Below are positions 45,403 to 56,131 of a DNA stretch of 64,000 bases, in pieces. The translations under genes and the position numbers were made by a program. The number at the start of each line of letters is the position of its first letter. Positions within the stretch are counted from its first letter, which is position 1. A model generated the notes under the pieces. The model was given only the letters and a program-made list of their open reading frames with translations. It was not told where the DNA came from and did not search any database. Source of the DNA: Sphingobacteriales bacterium (GTDB taxonomy: Bacteria; Bacteroidota; Bacteroidia; Chitinophagales; UBA2359); assembly GCA_016706405.1 (NCBI GenBank), contig JADJJT010000003.1:713501-777500 (forward strand), read 5' to 3'.

Positions 45403-45827
45403 AAATAAATGAATAGTATTTTTGTTAAAATGTGATTTGAACTTTGAGTAAATAATTTTTTTAATTTGGGCAACGAAGATAAATCAGACGATTAGGTTTA
45501 GATGAAAGTTTTTTCTCACAAGATGTGGATAACTTTGCCAAGCCTTTCCGGATATGCTTTTCGGTGGCCTTACTTTTTTATGACAATTCTTTTTTTAGAT
45601 AATGTATAATTTTCTAAAGCCTTCAAAAAGTAAATAGCTGCCTTGTCATAACACAAATATTATTAATTTTGTAAGACGGAAAAAATGGCGTAAGTTTGCG
45701 CAACTAATAACACAATCATAAACAGAACAAAACGAGGCCACGTGTTTAAAAAAACATAGTCGGCAGCGTTGAGTTTAGTTGTAGTTGTTATTAAATCATT
45801 TTCTTCTTTTTTTTAAGACCAAAATTT
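45403..45827 (+). other. divergent regulatory spacer between nrdA and the aminotransferase gene
   Basis: This 425-bp noncoding, AT-rich spacer must hold promoters for both genes. A clear + strand promoter is at 45668-45698. TAACTTTG at about 45530 is a second possible + strand element. No minus-strand promoter for nrdA, no NrdR-type box and no open frame was seen. One TCCGGA palindrome occurs near 45548. Confidence 0.5.
45668..45698 (+). promoter_or_regulatory. Bacteroidota-type promoter of the aminotransferase gene
   Basis: TTTG at 45668-45671, a 19-base spacer and TAAGTTTG at 45691-45698 match the TTTG-N19-TAnnTTTG consensus closely. The message would have a leader of about 120 bases before ATG 45828. 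Confidence 0.75.
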
Positions 45828-47020
45828 ATGCCATTACTTTCCCAGCGCGTTCTTGAACTCGAAGAGTCGGCTACCTTGCAAATGGCTGCAATGGCGCGGC
45901 AGTTAGAAGCTCAAGGGCTAAAATTAATTAAATTAAACCTTGGCGAGCCCGATTTTAATACCCCCGCCCATATTGCCCAAGCTGCTAAACGTGGCATTGA
46001 CGAGGGTTTTACGCGCTATCCGCCAGTTGCCGGATATTTAGATTTGCGCGAGGCAATTTGCCATAAATTTTACCGCGATAATAATTTGACTTACAAGCCC
46101 AACGAAATTGTTGTTTCAACGGGCGCTAAACAGTCCATAGCAAACGCCATACTTAGCATTATTAACCCCGGCGACGAGGTAATTTTACCCAAACCTTATT
46201 GGGTTAGTTATGCCGCCCAAGTACAGTTGGCAGAAGGCGTTTGTGTCGAAATTGAAACCTTACCGCAACATGGCTTTAAATTAACACCGCAGCAGCTACA
46301 AAATGCCATTACACCGCGTACAAAAATGCTCATTTTTGCCTCGCCAAATAACCCAACGGGGGCAGTTTATACGCAGGATGAATTAAACGAATTAGCCAAA
46401 ATAATTGCCCAAGTTCCCAATATGGTTGTAGTTTCGGATGAAATTTACGAACACATAACCTACAATACCCCCCATGTAAGTATTGCAAGTTTCGATTTTA
46501 TAAAAGACAGGGTGGTAACCGTTAATGGCTTATCAAAAGCCTATGCCATGACGGGCTGGCGCTTAGGCTACATGGGCGCAACTAAAGAAATTGCCCAAGC
46601 CTGCGAAAAAATACAAGGGCAGTTTACATCGGGCGCCTGTTCCATCTCGCAAAGGGCGGCTATAGTGGCTTTGGCCGATTTTATGCAGCCAACCATTGAT
46701 ATGCGCAACGAGTTTGCCAAACGCCGCAATTTAATTCTTAACTTGCTCAACCAAATACCAAATATTACCACCTACCCCCCGAAGGTGCTTTTTATGTTTT
46801 CCCCGATGTGAGTCAATATTTTGGCAAAGCCCACGGCCAATATAAAATTAATAATATTGAAGATTTAGAAACCTATTTATTGTACGAAGGACATTTAGCC
46901 TTAGTGAACGGCAAAGCATTTGGCAACGACCAGTGTATCCGGATATCGTATGCTGCTTCCGAAGCCGAAATTATCGAAGGGATGACACGTTTTAAAAATG
47001 CGCTCCAAAAATTAACGTAA
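45828..47020 (+). CDS. PLP-dependent class I aminotransferase (aspartate type), one frameshift
   Basis: When repaired, this is a fold-type I aminotransferase of about 397 residues. LNLGEPDFNTP, VSTGAKQSIANAI, ASPNNPTGAVY, VVSDEIYEHITY and GLSKAYAMTGWRLGY are visible; the last holds the Lys that binds pyridoxal phosphate. RISYAASEAEI near the end contains the substrate-carboxylate Arg. The pattern fits aspartate/aromatic aminotransferases of the I-gamma (thermophile/Rhizobium) type. The frame breaks near 46790 in a run of six Cs; a seventh C restores PPEGAFYVFPDVSQYF and joins it to the C-terminal frame at 46808-47020. The break is probably a sequencing error. A strong promoter lies 130 bp upstream. 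Confidence 0.88.
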
Positions 47021-47088
47021 TTTTGTGCTATTACTTTATTCTTTATTTATGCGCGGTTATATCTGTGTAATTTATCATTAATTAAACT

Positions 47089-48159
47089 ATGAGAAACATA
47101 TTTGAGCAATTTAAATCAGTTAAAGCATTGGTTGTTGGCGACGTAATGCTTGACCATTATATATTTGGGCAGGTAAACCGCATTTCGCCCGAAGCCCCCG
47201 TGCCTATAGTTGATATTGTTAAAACCGAAAATCGCTTAGGCGGTGCTGCAAACGTAGCTGCTAATTTAAAAGCATTGGGTGCTACGGTTTATTTGGCTTC
47301 GGTTACCGGAGATGACGACGATGGCCATATTTTAAAAGAATTGGTACAACACCATGGCATCTCTGGCGAAAGCATTGTACTTGACCAAGACCGGATTACC
47401 ACCGTGAAATCGCGTGTGCTGTGCCGCAACCATCAAATGTTGCGATTCGACAAAGAACACAGCACGCCTTTGAACGAAAATACCGAATTGGCACTGCTCG
47501 ATTATATTATTGAGTGTATTTCTCAATACGAACCAAATGTTATTGTTTTTCAGGACTATAATAAAGGCGTATTGTCCCAACGAATTATAGCCAACACCAT
47601 GCACCACGCCCGCAAAAATAATATTGCAACAGCAATTGACCCCAAGAAAGATAATTTTTTTAGCTACACCGGATGCACCTTATTTAAACCAAATTTGCGC
47701 GAAGCCGCCGAAGGGTTGGGCATAAAAATTAATCCGGATGATATAAACTCACTTCGCGAAGCCGATGCCATGCTTAGGGCTATGATAAATAACCGGTACA
47801 CCATACTAACCATGTCCGAAAAAGGTATATTTGTGGCAACACCCAATAACAGCGAAATTATACCATCTTACCAACGAAATATTGTCGATGTTTCGGGAGC
47901 GGGCGATACCGTTATCAGTGTAATGGCCGCCGGATTGGCTTTAGGATTAGACCCCTTTGCTACCGCCGAATTGGCAAATATTGCCGCCGGCTTGGTATGC
48001 GAGGCCGTAGGCGTTGCCCCACTTAATGCCGAAGCTTTGTACCACGAAGCCGCAAAATTTTTAGATGCCGATACCACCGAAAACGCCCTATCCGCCGAAC
48101 CAGAACCCGATTTCGATTTTGGCGAAGAGGATGAAATTACCATATCGCCACCATATTAA
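47089..48159 (+). CDS. rfaE1: D-glycero-beta-D-manno-heptose-7-phosphate kinase (RfaE1 type)
   Basis: This 356-residue PfkB-fold sugar kinase has VVGDVMLDHYIFGQVNRISPEAPVP, the diagnostic start of the heptose kinase part of HldE, followed by RLGGAANVA, and ends with DVSGAGDTVIS, where the last Asp is the catalytic base. It phosphorylates heptose-7-phosphate at C1 on the way to ADP-heptose, an LPS core precursor. The adenylyltransferase half of HldE is absent, so this is the kinase-only form. An acidic tail (EPDFDFGEEDEI) follows the kinase fold. The HAD phosphatase at 28215 could perform the next step. Confidence 0.92.
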   Translation: MRNIFEQFKSVKALVVGDVMLDHYIFGQVNRISPEAPVPIVDIVKTENRLGGAANVAANLKALGATVYLASVTGDDDDGHILKELVQHHGISGESIVLDQDRITTVKSRVLCRNHQMLRFDKEHSTPLNENTELALLDYIIECISQYEPNVIVFQDYNKGVLSQRIIANTMHHARKNNIATAIDPKKDNFFSYTGCTLFKPNLREAAEGLGIKINPDDINSLREADAMLRAMINNRYTILTMSEKGIFVATPNNSEIIPSYQRNIVDVSGAGDTVISVMAAGLALGLDPFATAELANIAAGLVCEAVGVAPLNAEALYHEAAKFLDADTTENALSAEPEPDFDFGEEDEITISPPY

Positions 48160-48231
48160 TTAAACAAAACAGGACTTGCAGCTTAATACATCCGGAATTG
48201 AAAACTAACAACTAAAAACATAAAAAAACCT

Positions 48232-49193
48232 ATGAATTTCTTAGAATTAGCAACGCAAACAATTAAAGCAGCAATAGGCCCTTAACTCAAAATGAGATTT
48301 GGGAAAAGGCCGTTGAATTTGGATTTGACAAGCAATTGAAAACAAAAGGTAAAACACCTTGGGCATCTGTTGCCGCAAGGCTATATGTTGATATAAGAGA
48401 TAATAAAAATACTGTTTTCGAGGCGGTCGGAAAACGCCCCATTCGCTTTTGGCTCAAAAAATTAGGTCCTGCAAATATAGAAATGAATGAACCGGAAGAA
48501 ACACCCAATAAAATTGATGAACCTATTGCAATTAAAACTGAAAAATACAATGAAAGAGACTTGCACCCAGTTTTAGTAAAATTTGCAGACACATTTTATC
48601 ATTTTCGAGGTGCAAAACTGAAAACAATTTATCATGAAAATTCAAACAAGAATAAAAAGGGATATAATAAATGGATTCATCCGGATTTAGTTGGGGTCTA
48701 TTTTTCTTTTAATGACAAAATAAGAGAATATGAAAAAGTTGTAATAGAATTTCAAAATGATTTTGCCATAACAGCAACGAAGTTGTTTTCTTTTGAGATG
48801 AAAATAAAATTAGATTTTAGTAACTTGCGTGAGGCTTATTTCCAAGCAGTTTCAAATTCAAGTTGGGCGAATGAAGGTTATTTGGTTACACTTGAATTAG
48901 ATAACGATGTTATTGAAGAGGTAAGAAGATTAGCAAACTTTTTTGGAATTGGTTTAATAAAACTTGAACCCGAAAATATTGAAAGCAGTCAAATAATTGT
49001 AATGGCAACAAGTAAAAAAGAACTTGATATTGATGCCATGGATAGATTGGCAAGTGAAAACAAAGATTTTAACAATTTTCTGCAAAACATAATTGATGAT
49101 AAGAAAATCAAGAAGGTTAATAGCAGATACGACAAAGTGTTAAATGAAATAGAATTTGAAGATTATTTAAGGGCAAAAGGATTAATAAAATAA
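48232..49193 (+). CDS. HTH plus nuclease-like protein (HrgA/COG2958-like), one frameshift
   Basis: When repaired, this is a protein of about 320 residues. The N-terminus from ATG 48232 (MNFLELATQTIKAAIGPLTQ) joins NEIWEKAVEFGFDKQLK and GKTPWASVAARLYVDIRDN, a HARE/HB1-type winged helix-turn-helix seen in restriction-associated proteins. The break is in a C run at about 48283 (three, where four are needed). The C-terminal part contains HPDLVGVYF and, about 35 residues later, FSFEMKIKL; an Asp followed by Glu-x-Lys is the layout of PD-(D/E)XK nucleases. AVSNSSWANEGYLV is typical of the COG2958 group. It is solitary, next to tRNA-Thr, with no methyltransferase nearby. A DNA-targeting role is likely but unproven. 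Confidence 0.72.
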
Positions 49194-49239
49194 TATGCCG
49201 GCATTTGTTCAATTTTATGTTGTTCTTTTAACAAAAATT

Positions 49240-49310
49240 GCCTCCTTAGCTCAGCGGTAGAGCAGCTGATTCGTAATCAGCAGGTCGAGGGTTCAAATCC
49301 TTGGGAGGCT
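49240..49310 (+). tRNA. tRNA-Thr (anticodon CGT), with one base missing in the T stem
   Basis: The acceptor stem GCCTCCT pairs with GGGAGGC, discriminator T, with no encoded CCA. The D arm is GCTCAGCGGTAGAGC. The anticodon stem GCTGA/TCAGC holds the loop TTCGTAA, anticodon CGT (Thr, codon ACG). The T arm should be GAGGG-TTCAAAT-CCCTT, but the sequence reads AAATCCTT with one C too few, giving a 71-base gene with a four-pair T stem. Adding one C gives a perfect 72-base tRNA, so a homopolymer sequencing error is likely. Confidence 0.9.
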
Positions 49311-49336
49311 CATTAACATCAGGTTTTTTTTAGCCC

Positions 49337-50014
49337 TTATTTTCGTCCAAAATCGGCGGGGTTTTCGCCCCAAAGGGTGGTTTCCCATTTTAAAACGCGG
49401 CCTTCAAAATGTTTGGCTGTATATTTTTGCAACCATAGCAAAGCCCTGTCAACCATATCCCAAAGGGGTTTGTTTTGTGGCACGCGGGGGTGTTGGCTTT
49501 TAATAATGCCTTTTTTCACCCACGACCGCGCTGTAAGTGAGTCAGAGTAAATAGGGTAGGTAAAACCATTTTTTTCACAATAGGCCAAGGCGTGTACAAT
49601 GGCCAAAAATTCGCCTAAATTTACATTGCCATAAGCAAAAGGCCCTTGATGAAAAATTACTTGTTTTGTGCGGGTATGTACACCCTTGTACTCAACAGGT
49701 CCGGGGTAGCCACTACAAGCAGCATCTACCGTAATACTGTCTAAAATGGGTAATTTGGTGCCAACAACTGCTGATTTGGGTTCTTCCGTTTCAAAAATTG
49801 ATAATTCTGTTCCTTTTCCGGTTGTCTTTTCTTTACCATAATATGTTTCTGGGCCTTGGGCAAAGGCAATTTCTCCCTCTTGCCACGAGTAAAAGCCCTT
49901 AAATTTAGCTCCCGGATACCCAAATATTGCTTTTTGGCAATCATCCCACGAGTTATAAATGCCGGGTTTTTGGCCTTCCCAAACCACGTAACATTTATAT
50001 TTAGGTTTTGCCAT
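49337..50014 (-). CDS. ribonuclease H with N-terminal viroplasmin domain
   Basis: This 225-residue protein cuts RNA in RNA-DNA hybrids. Residues 4-50 form the viroplasmin/hybrid-binding domain (KYKCYVVWEGQKPGIYNSWDD, GFYSWQEGEIAF) found in many Bacteroidota and eukaryotic RNase H proteins. The catalytic domain starts at about residue 90: ITVDAACSG (first Asp), NLGEFLAI (Glu), IYSDSLTA (Asp) and ENPADFGRK (last Asp). The DxxC of this type replaces the usual D-G-S. A linker rich in Lys and Glu separates the domains. The gene is downstream of tRNA-Thr in convergent orientation. Confidence 0.92.
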   Translation of the reverse strand: MAKPKYKCYVVWEGQKPGIYNSWDDCQKAIFGYPGAKFKGFYSWQEGEIAFAQGPETYYGKEKTTGKGTELSIFETEEPKSAVVGTKLPILDSITVDAACSGYPGPVEYKGVHTRTKQVIFHQGPFAYGNVNLGEFLAIVHALAYCEKNGFTYPIYSDSLTARSWVKKGIIKSQHPRVPQNKPLWDMVDRALLWLQKYTAKHFEGRVLKWETTLWGENPADFGRK

Positions 50015-50074
50015 TTTAGTAGTGATAGTAATATTTTGCCGTTATTGTTTTTGCAAAGGTAGGATATAAATAAA

Positions 50075-50110
50075 CAAAAGGCAAAGAACTAATAAATTCT
50101 TTGCCTTTTG
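50075..50110 (-). terminator. hairpin terminator after the alpha-2-macroglobulin gene
   Basis: CAAAAGGCAAAGAA (50075-50088) and TTCTTTGCCTTTTG (50097-50110) form a perfect 14-bp stem with an 8-base loop. It lies 55 bp beyond the stop at 50165 and before the start region of RNase H. T-rich sequence follows on both strands. Two TCCGGA palindromes lie just to the right (about 50124 and 50147). Confidence 0.75.
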
Positions 50111-50164
50111 TTTTGCGACCTCTCTATCCGGATTTTAATTTATTCATCCGGATAAATTACGCCA

Positions 50165-53100
50165 CTACATTGCTTTATTTATAGTTATCGTTCCTCCGCC
50201 GTGAGCCGAGTAATATTCGTTATTATACATGGCATCGGCACTAACAGGCCCCATGCGGTAAGTACCTGGCGAAACAGCCCGAACCAAATAAAAATAATCC
50301 TGGGCTTTGCGTTCGGCATTAACGTACAAATTAATCCGGTCGTCTCTAATGTCTTTATGGGTAGGCAATGCACCATCTTGGGTAAATTCCATATCGGGCA
50401 AATCGCTGATACGTGAGTTTTCAATTTCAAAACCTCCGGGTAAAATATCTGTTAGCACAATATTTTCAATTTGCTCAACTCCTTTCGTTTGAAGCGTCAA
50501 TTTAACCACAAACAGATCATTTTGGTTAAAGGTACGGCCTAAAATGGGTTTACCTGTTCGGTCTAAAAAGGTTTTACGAACCATCAAATTTTGGTCGGTT
50601 TCTTTGTAAGTGCCGTCCTTGCTTAAACCTTCCAAGCCATAAAAATAGTACATATTGCCGGTTCCGGAGACCTCGATTGAAACGGTATTTGTTTGCAAAG
50701 TATTATACGATAGTTTTAAAGGGCTGTCGCTTGTACTGCCAACATTTTTGCCATTTACGGTAACAGTTGCAGTTGCGTTGCTGTTGTTTGCTAAGCGTGC
50801 AATTTTGCCAAATGCCAATATAGTAAACACGCGCTCTTGGGTGTTTTTGTATTGGGCTTTTTTATAGTCGGTAATTAACTGTTTGCTCAACACACCAATT
50901 TGCGGGTGGTTGGGGTCGGTTTGCGCCATGTGCAGAGGGCAATGGCTTTGTCGCGCAAGGGGCTGGCAAAACTTTCAAAATCTTCCCTGTCTGATTTTTC
51001 GTTGGGGTAAGTTTCGGGCATTACTGCTTTTGCTTTTTCGCGGTCTCCGGCAAGGTTAAAGGCGGCAGCCAGTAGGTATTTACTGTCGGGGGTTAGCAAT
51101 TTAGTATTGGCTTTGTAGTAGTTCATGGTAGGCATATCGGCCTTGTTCATTAGGGCTAAAACATATAAGGAATATATGGCTTCGCGATTGGCTTTTGTGT
51201 CCGATTTGCGGGTATTGCCTGTGCTCCAGTAATAATAGGTGAAAGTGGTTTTTTTCGATAGTTTTTGTTTTAAATACCCCACCAATTTTTCTTGAACAGT
51301 TGGGTTTGTTTCAAAACCTGCTGCCTTTGCTTCTGTTAAAAAGTGTCCGGCAAAAACTGTAGCCCACCAGTTTTCATCTTGTGCACCCGGCCAATACGAT
51401 ATGCCGCCATTGGGCAACTGCATACTTTCAACTTTCCGGATAGCTGTTTGTACATTGTAATTGGGGTTGTTTTCGTTGGCTAAGTCAGAAGTTAAAACAT
51501 TTTTAGGGCGTAAATTTTTAATGAGGTCTTGCGCATAAATTTGCGGAAATGCTTTCGAAATAGTTTGTTCTAAACAGCCGTGCGGATAGCCAATTAAATA
51601 TTGCAAATCGTCTCCAAATTCAGTTAATGGGCTTCGGCTAATAACTAAACTGCCATCTATGCTTTCCGGAATAAAATTATGAGGCAATGTTATTTTTTGT
51701 GTATTTCCTCCGGCAATTACGCCCGATGTAAATTGTTTTTGCAAGGTAGCGGCTGGCCGGATAGGAAGTTCAATCTCCTCTTTAAATTTTTCGCCCATAG
51801 CTTCGGCTATTACGCGCACTTTAGCAACGCCAACACTATTATTAGCTACTACTTTAAACTCGGCTTTTCCTTCGCTGTTGGCATTGAGCATTAAATTGGT
51901 TTTGCCATTGCCAACTACAGTTACGGGGCCTTCGGCTTCTACACGCAATTGGGCTTCGGCATTTTTATCGGTGGTATTTGCTAAGGTTACAGGCATTAAA
52001 GTCGTATCGCCGGGGCTTAAAAAGCGAGGTAACCCGGTGCTAACTACAATGGGGTCGGCAACAATCATATTATGTTCGGCACTTCCAAAGGCATTTTTGT
52101 TGTAGGCAACGGCCATAACACGCAAATCGCCCGAGAAATGCGGAATATCAATATCGTATTCGACTACACCATTAGCATCAGCCTTTTTTTGACCACTCCA
52201 AAACGACACTAATTTTATACGTTTATTGCTAAAGGGGTTCAAACGTTTGCCCAAATTAAACCCGCCGTCTCCGCCAGTCAGCAAACTGCCGCCTTGAATT
52301 TCGGGAAATAAAAACGGGTATAAGTCGTAACTTTTTACTTCAAGGGCGCGTTGTTGATAAAAGTAGCCGTGTACGTCGGGTGTTTTAAAGTTTTTAAGTT
52401 GTAAAATACCTTCGTCAACTACGGCAAGGGTTACTTCGCTGCCCGGTTTGGTTTTTACTTTAATATGTTGTTTAGTATCTGAGCGCGATGCTTTTGCTGC
52501 TGTAATATTTACCGGAATTTCTGTGCTGGGATTATTTACCTTTACCACATTGTAGCCATGTGCTACGGTTAGCGGCACATTCATATCGCGCAAGGGGCGT
52601 ATAAGGGTTGCCGAGACAAAAATATTGGGGGTAAGGTCGGCTGTAATATCAAAACTTAGCTCGCGCGATTTTTTATCGGTTTCAACGTACATGTGTTTTA
52701 TAATTTTGTCGCGCTCGAGTGTTACCAACATTTTACCTTCAAAGGGTGTTTTAAATAATACTTTGGCTTTTTCGCCAACATTGTATTGTTTTTTATCAAA
52801 GCTAATATCTATTGCGCCGTCGCGGTTTACCTCAAAAGAAGTTGTTTGGGTGTCGCCCCAGCCGTAAGCATAAAATGATTGTGCTACATACGCTTCGGGG
52901 GCGTTTTGTGGGCTAATTCGTATTTCATAATCGCCTGATACCCGTGGAATAAATTCGTAGTTTTGTTTTCCGGTAATATTAACTACTTTGTTTAGTTCAA
53001 CAATTTCTTCGCGTTGCGAGTCGTAGCTAAGGGTGCCATTTTCGGCGCGTTGTATGGCGGTACGCCACTCATAACGTATAATTTTTAAATTGGCTTTGGC

Positions 53101-55651
53101 ATTGGCATCACTGCCATCTTTGTCGAGGGCTATAAGCGGAATATTAAACGGTTTGCGCGTGTTTACGTAGCTGTTTTGGGTGTTTATGCCAAAAAATACA
53201 GATTGGGTAATGGCTTTAAATGGAGCCAAACGCCTTACTGGGCGGCCATTTTCGTCAAAAACGGTTACATAAAATTTACCCTCTAAGATGCCTAAATTTT
53301 CATAGGTTTCTTTAAGGGCAAACGCTTCAGAGATACGCCCATTTTCGTCAGTTTTACCTTCGTTAACTACGGATTCTAAATATTGATTGCTGCTTACACT
53401 AAAATTGTAATCCGGAAATTTATCGCGGAACATAGGCATTCGTTCTAAAATCATTTCAACCTCATAATTCCGGTTTGAAGCCGGCGGGCCAAAAAAGTTC
53501 GTAGCCGTACCTTCTAATATCATTATTTCTCCGGGCATAAATTCTTTGGCACTTGCATTCACTTCGAGTTTTATACGGTCGGGCATAAACTCTTCAACAC
53601 TAATTGATTTTGTTGCTAACAGCAAATCATTAGCGGTATATACTTCAACATTATAGGTGCCGGTAACCATATTTGCCGGAATTTCGACTGCTATTTCGGC
53701 TCCGCCTTGGTCGTTTAATGTTTTCCGGATGGTTTTATATTCGCGGCCATTGGGTAGTAATACTTTAAATTTAACCGGAATATTAACAGGGGTATTCCAC
53801 GCCAAATCCCGAACAATAGTATTTAAGTTAATGGTTTCTCCGGGGCGGTAAATATCGCGTCCGCCATAAATAAACGCTTCGTATTGTGCTTCATTTGGCA
53901 TTTTACCGCCAATTTCAAAGCGGGTCAAATCAACGTTTGTTTTATCAAACATTAAAAAATTATAGTCGTCTTGGTAATCAACGGTTAACATGCCTACGGT
54001 AAATCCGGGGGTTCGGCTGGCCATGTCGTCAAAAATTGCTACTCCCTGGTCGTTGGTGGTTGCAGTAAAAATTCGCTGGTTGCTTTTTGAAATAAAATTT
54101 ACTTGTGCTCCTTTTATTGGTGTGGCATCGCGTATAGAGTTTACAAATACATGTAACCTGTTTTTTTCGTGTTTTGCAATAATTCCCAAATCCGAGAAAG
54201 CAAATATTTTTGACGATTGTACGTATTTTGTGTTCGGTATCTTCAATTTTAACTACATAAATGCCGTCAAATTGGGGTAGTTTATCGGCAAAATCTATAT
54301 TTAGCAAGCGCATATTGGCATTGCCAACCGATTGAAGTTTATTGGTGGCAATTTCGGCGGTGTAAACTGGAGAGCCGTAATTGTCAATATTATAATAAGC
54401 GTAGTCAAAATAATTGTAATAATCGCCATCTTCGTGGTATTCATCGTACCAGCCATACTCTTGGCCAGTCCGGAAAAAGGCGTATAAATTGTTTTCAAAA
54501 ATTTTGCTGATACTCACCTTAACTTTGGGTACATTTATTATTTGGATAGCCATATTTTTAGCCCCTCGGTTGCTAAGGTAAACGGCATTTGCCTCGGCAA
54601 AGCGTATTGTAGGTTCAATTGTACCAAAAGCAATTTGTTGGGTTACGTCGTTGCCCATTTCGCCGCCAAATACCCCCGATATTTTGCCGTCAATAGTTAC
54701 TTCATACACTTTTGTGATGTCAAAATCGGCACTGCGAAGGGCAAAACCATTGGTTAGCATATCTACCTCAAAATTAACTGTCGGCTTAAAGCTAATTAAT
54801 TTTTCTAAGGCAGTATTTTCGGTAATTTGTTGATTTAATGCTACATAAACACTGCCTTCGGCGCCGTCGTGCGAGGCCGAAACGTCTGTAACGGTCATGC
54901 TGCCAGGCGCATACGACTGGGCTTTAATGGTAACGTCTGATTTGGTTGCCGAAAGGCCTCCGGGTAAGGTTACGGCTTTGTTTACTGTAAATATTGCCTG
55001 CGTATTTTCGTTTAAGGGCACTCCTTCAACTTCAAGCTCAATTTGTGTGCTGGCATTATTGGTTATTAGTTTGGGGTGGTACGTATTGTTGTCTATTTCG
55101 ATGGTTAAGTTTTGTGCCAGCGATTTAGGGTCAACTTCGTAATTAAAGCCTAAAACAGCCCCTAAAACACCTTTGTTTTCGCCGGCAGCAGGCCGTTTCC
55201 AGTACATTTGGGTACTTTCGAGGGCTAAATAGGGCGTATGAAAAGAAATTGCTTCTGTTTTTACCTTCACTTTCTTGTCGGGTTTAAGCTCGCCAAGTAA
55301 CTTGGTAGGCGTAGCTTTAAAGTCGGTGCCGGGTGGCAAGGCTGCCAAGGGCGAAAAAACCAACTCGTTGGTTGCTTTCCATTGGAATTGCCCCTTAATT
55401 GGCGGGTCAAAATGGATGTAGGCAGTTGAATCCCATTGGTTTAACATAGAGTCGGTAACAACATCCCGGTCAAAAGTAAAGGTTAGGTTTTCCCTTTGGC
55501 TCACCTCGTCGGTAAAGCTGCGGCTTTTAACAGTCAGTGCGTCTCCTAGTGTATTACTACAAGCCCAAATGCCGGCAATAATAGTAAAAAGAGTAAAAAA
55601 GGCAAGGGCAAAAGGCCAAAAAGCGTGCAGGTGTGGTAGTCGTATTTTCAT
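50165..55651 (-). CDS. bacterial alpha-2-macroglobulin (two frameshifts)
   Basis: When repaired, this protein has about 1,828 residues. The N-terminus (FWPFALAFFTLFTIIAGIWAC) looks like a lipoprotein signal. Many macroglobulin beta domains follow. GGRDIYRPGETINLNTIVRD marks the MG domains, and YPHGCLEQT near residue 1355 holds the CxEQ thioester that covalently traps attacking proteases. LPNGGISYWPG and the later receptor-like domain (VKLTLQTKGVEQIENIVLTD) complete the family pattern. Breaks lie near 54232 (an A run, four instead of three), joining IEDTEH to KYVQSSKIF, and near 50937 (one T missing), joining the helical domain to HMAQTDPNHPQIG. In E. coli the partner is peptidoglycan synthase PbpC; no pbpC is seen here. 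It probably protects the periplasm from host or rival proteases. Confidence 0.88.
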
Positions 55652-56063
55652 GATAATTTATAAATATGTAGATGAAGCTTTTTAATTGACAAGTAAGTTT
55701 AATTGCTGTTTCTAGACTAATTGCTATTTTGCTAATTATTGTCTCGTATTTTAAACTCCGGATTGGAGCAAAAATTTATAAAACAGCACGCTGTTTCTAA
55801 TTTTTAACCCAATGGTTGAATATATTTTTTATCCGGATTTTTACCTTGCTTCTAGGTTCTTAAAAATGAAAACTGCTGCAACAAAAGTTCTTTCTAACTA
55901 ATAATCAACAAACTTAAATTAAAGCGCAAAGGTTCAAGTAAATTGTAAAGATTGTACTTTTTTTTTACTTTTTTTTATATTTTTTTGAACTAATTTTTTA
56001 TCCTTAACAGAATAGCCGTTTTAATATAATCCGGAAATAACCTAATTAAAAAACAAGACGCTA
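55652..56063 (-). other. noncoding spacer upstream of the alpha-2-macroglobulin gene
   Basis: This AT-rich stretch contains no credible gene. It must carry the macroglobulin promoter, which I could not identify. A small inverted repeat, AAACAGC-AC-GCTGTTT, lies near 55780-55796, and TCCGGA palindromes lie at about 55757, 55833 and 56031. Confidence 0.45.
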
Positions 56064-56108
56064 CAAGAGCCTAAAAATCAACTTAAATTGTTGATTTTTA
56101 GGCTCTTG
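56064..56108 (-). terminator. perfect 19-bp hairpin terminator after the M36 peptidase gene
   Basis: CAAGAGCCTAAAAATCAAC at 56064-56082 pairs without mismatch with GTTGATTTTTAGGCTCTTG at 56090-56108 around a 7-base loop. It is 24 bp beyond the stop at 56132, with T-rich sequence (GTTTTTTAATT) following on the minus strand. Confidence 0.85.
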
Positions 56109-56131
56109 CAATTAAAAAAATCTCAATCTTT

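Noticed and set aside
45520..45540. TAACTTTG as a promoter of nrdA
   Set aside because: It points in the + direction, away from nrdA, and has no -33 partner.
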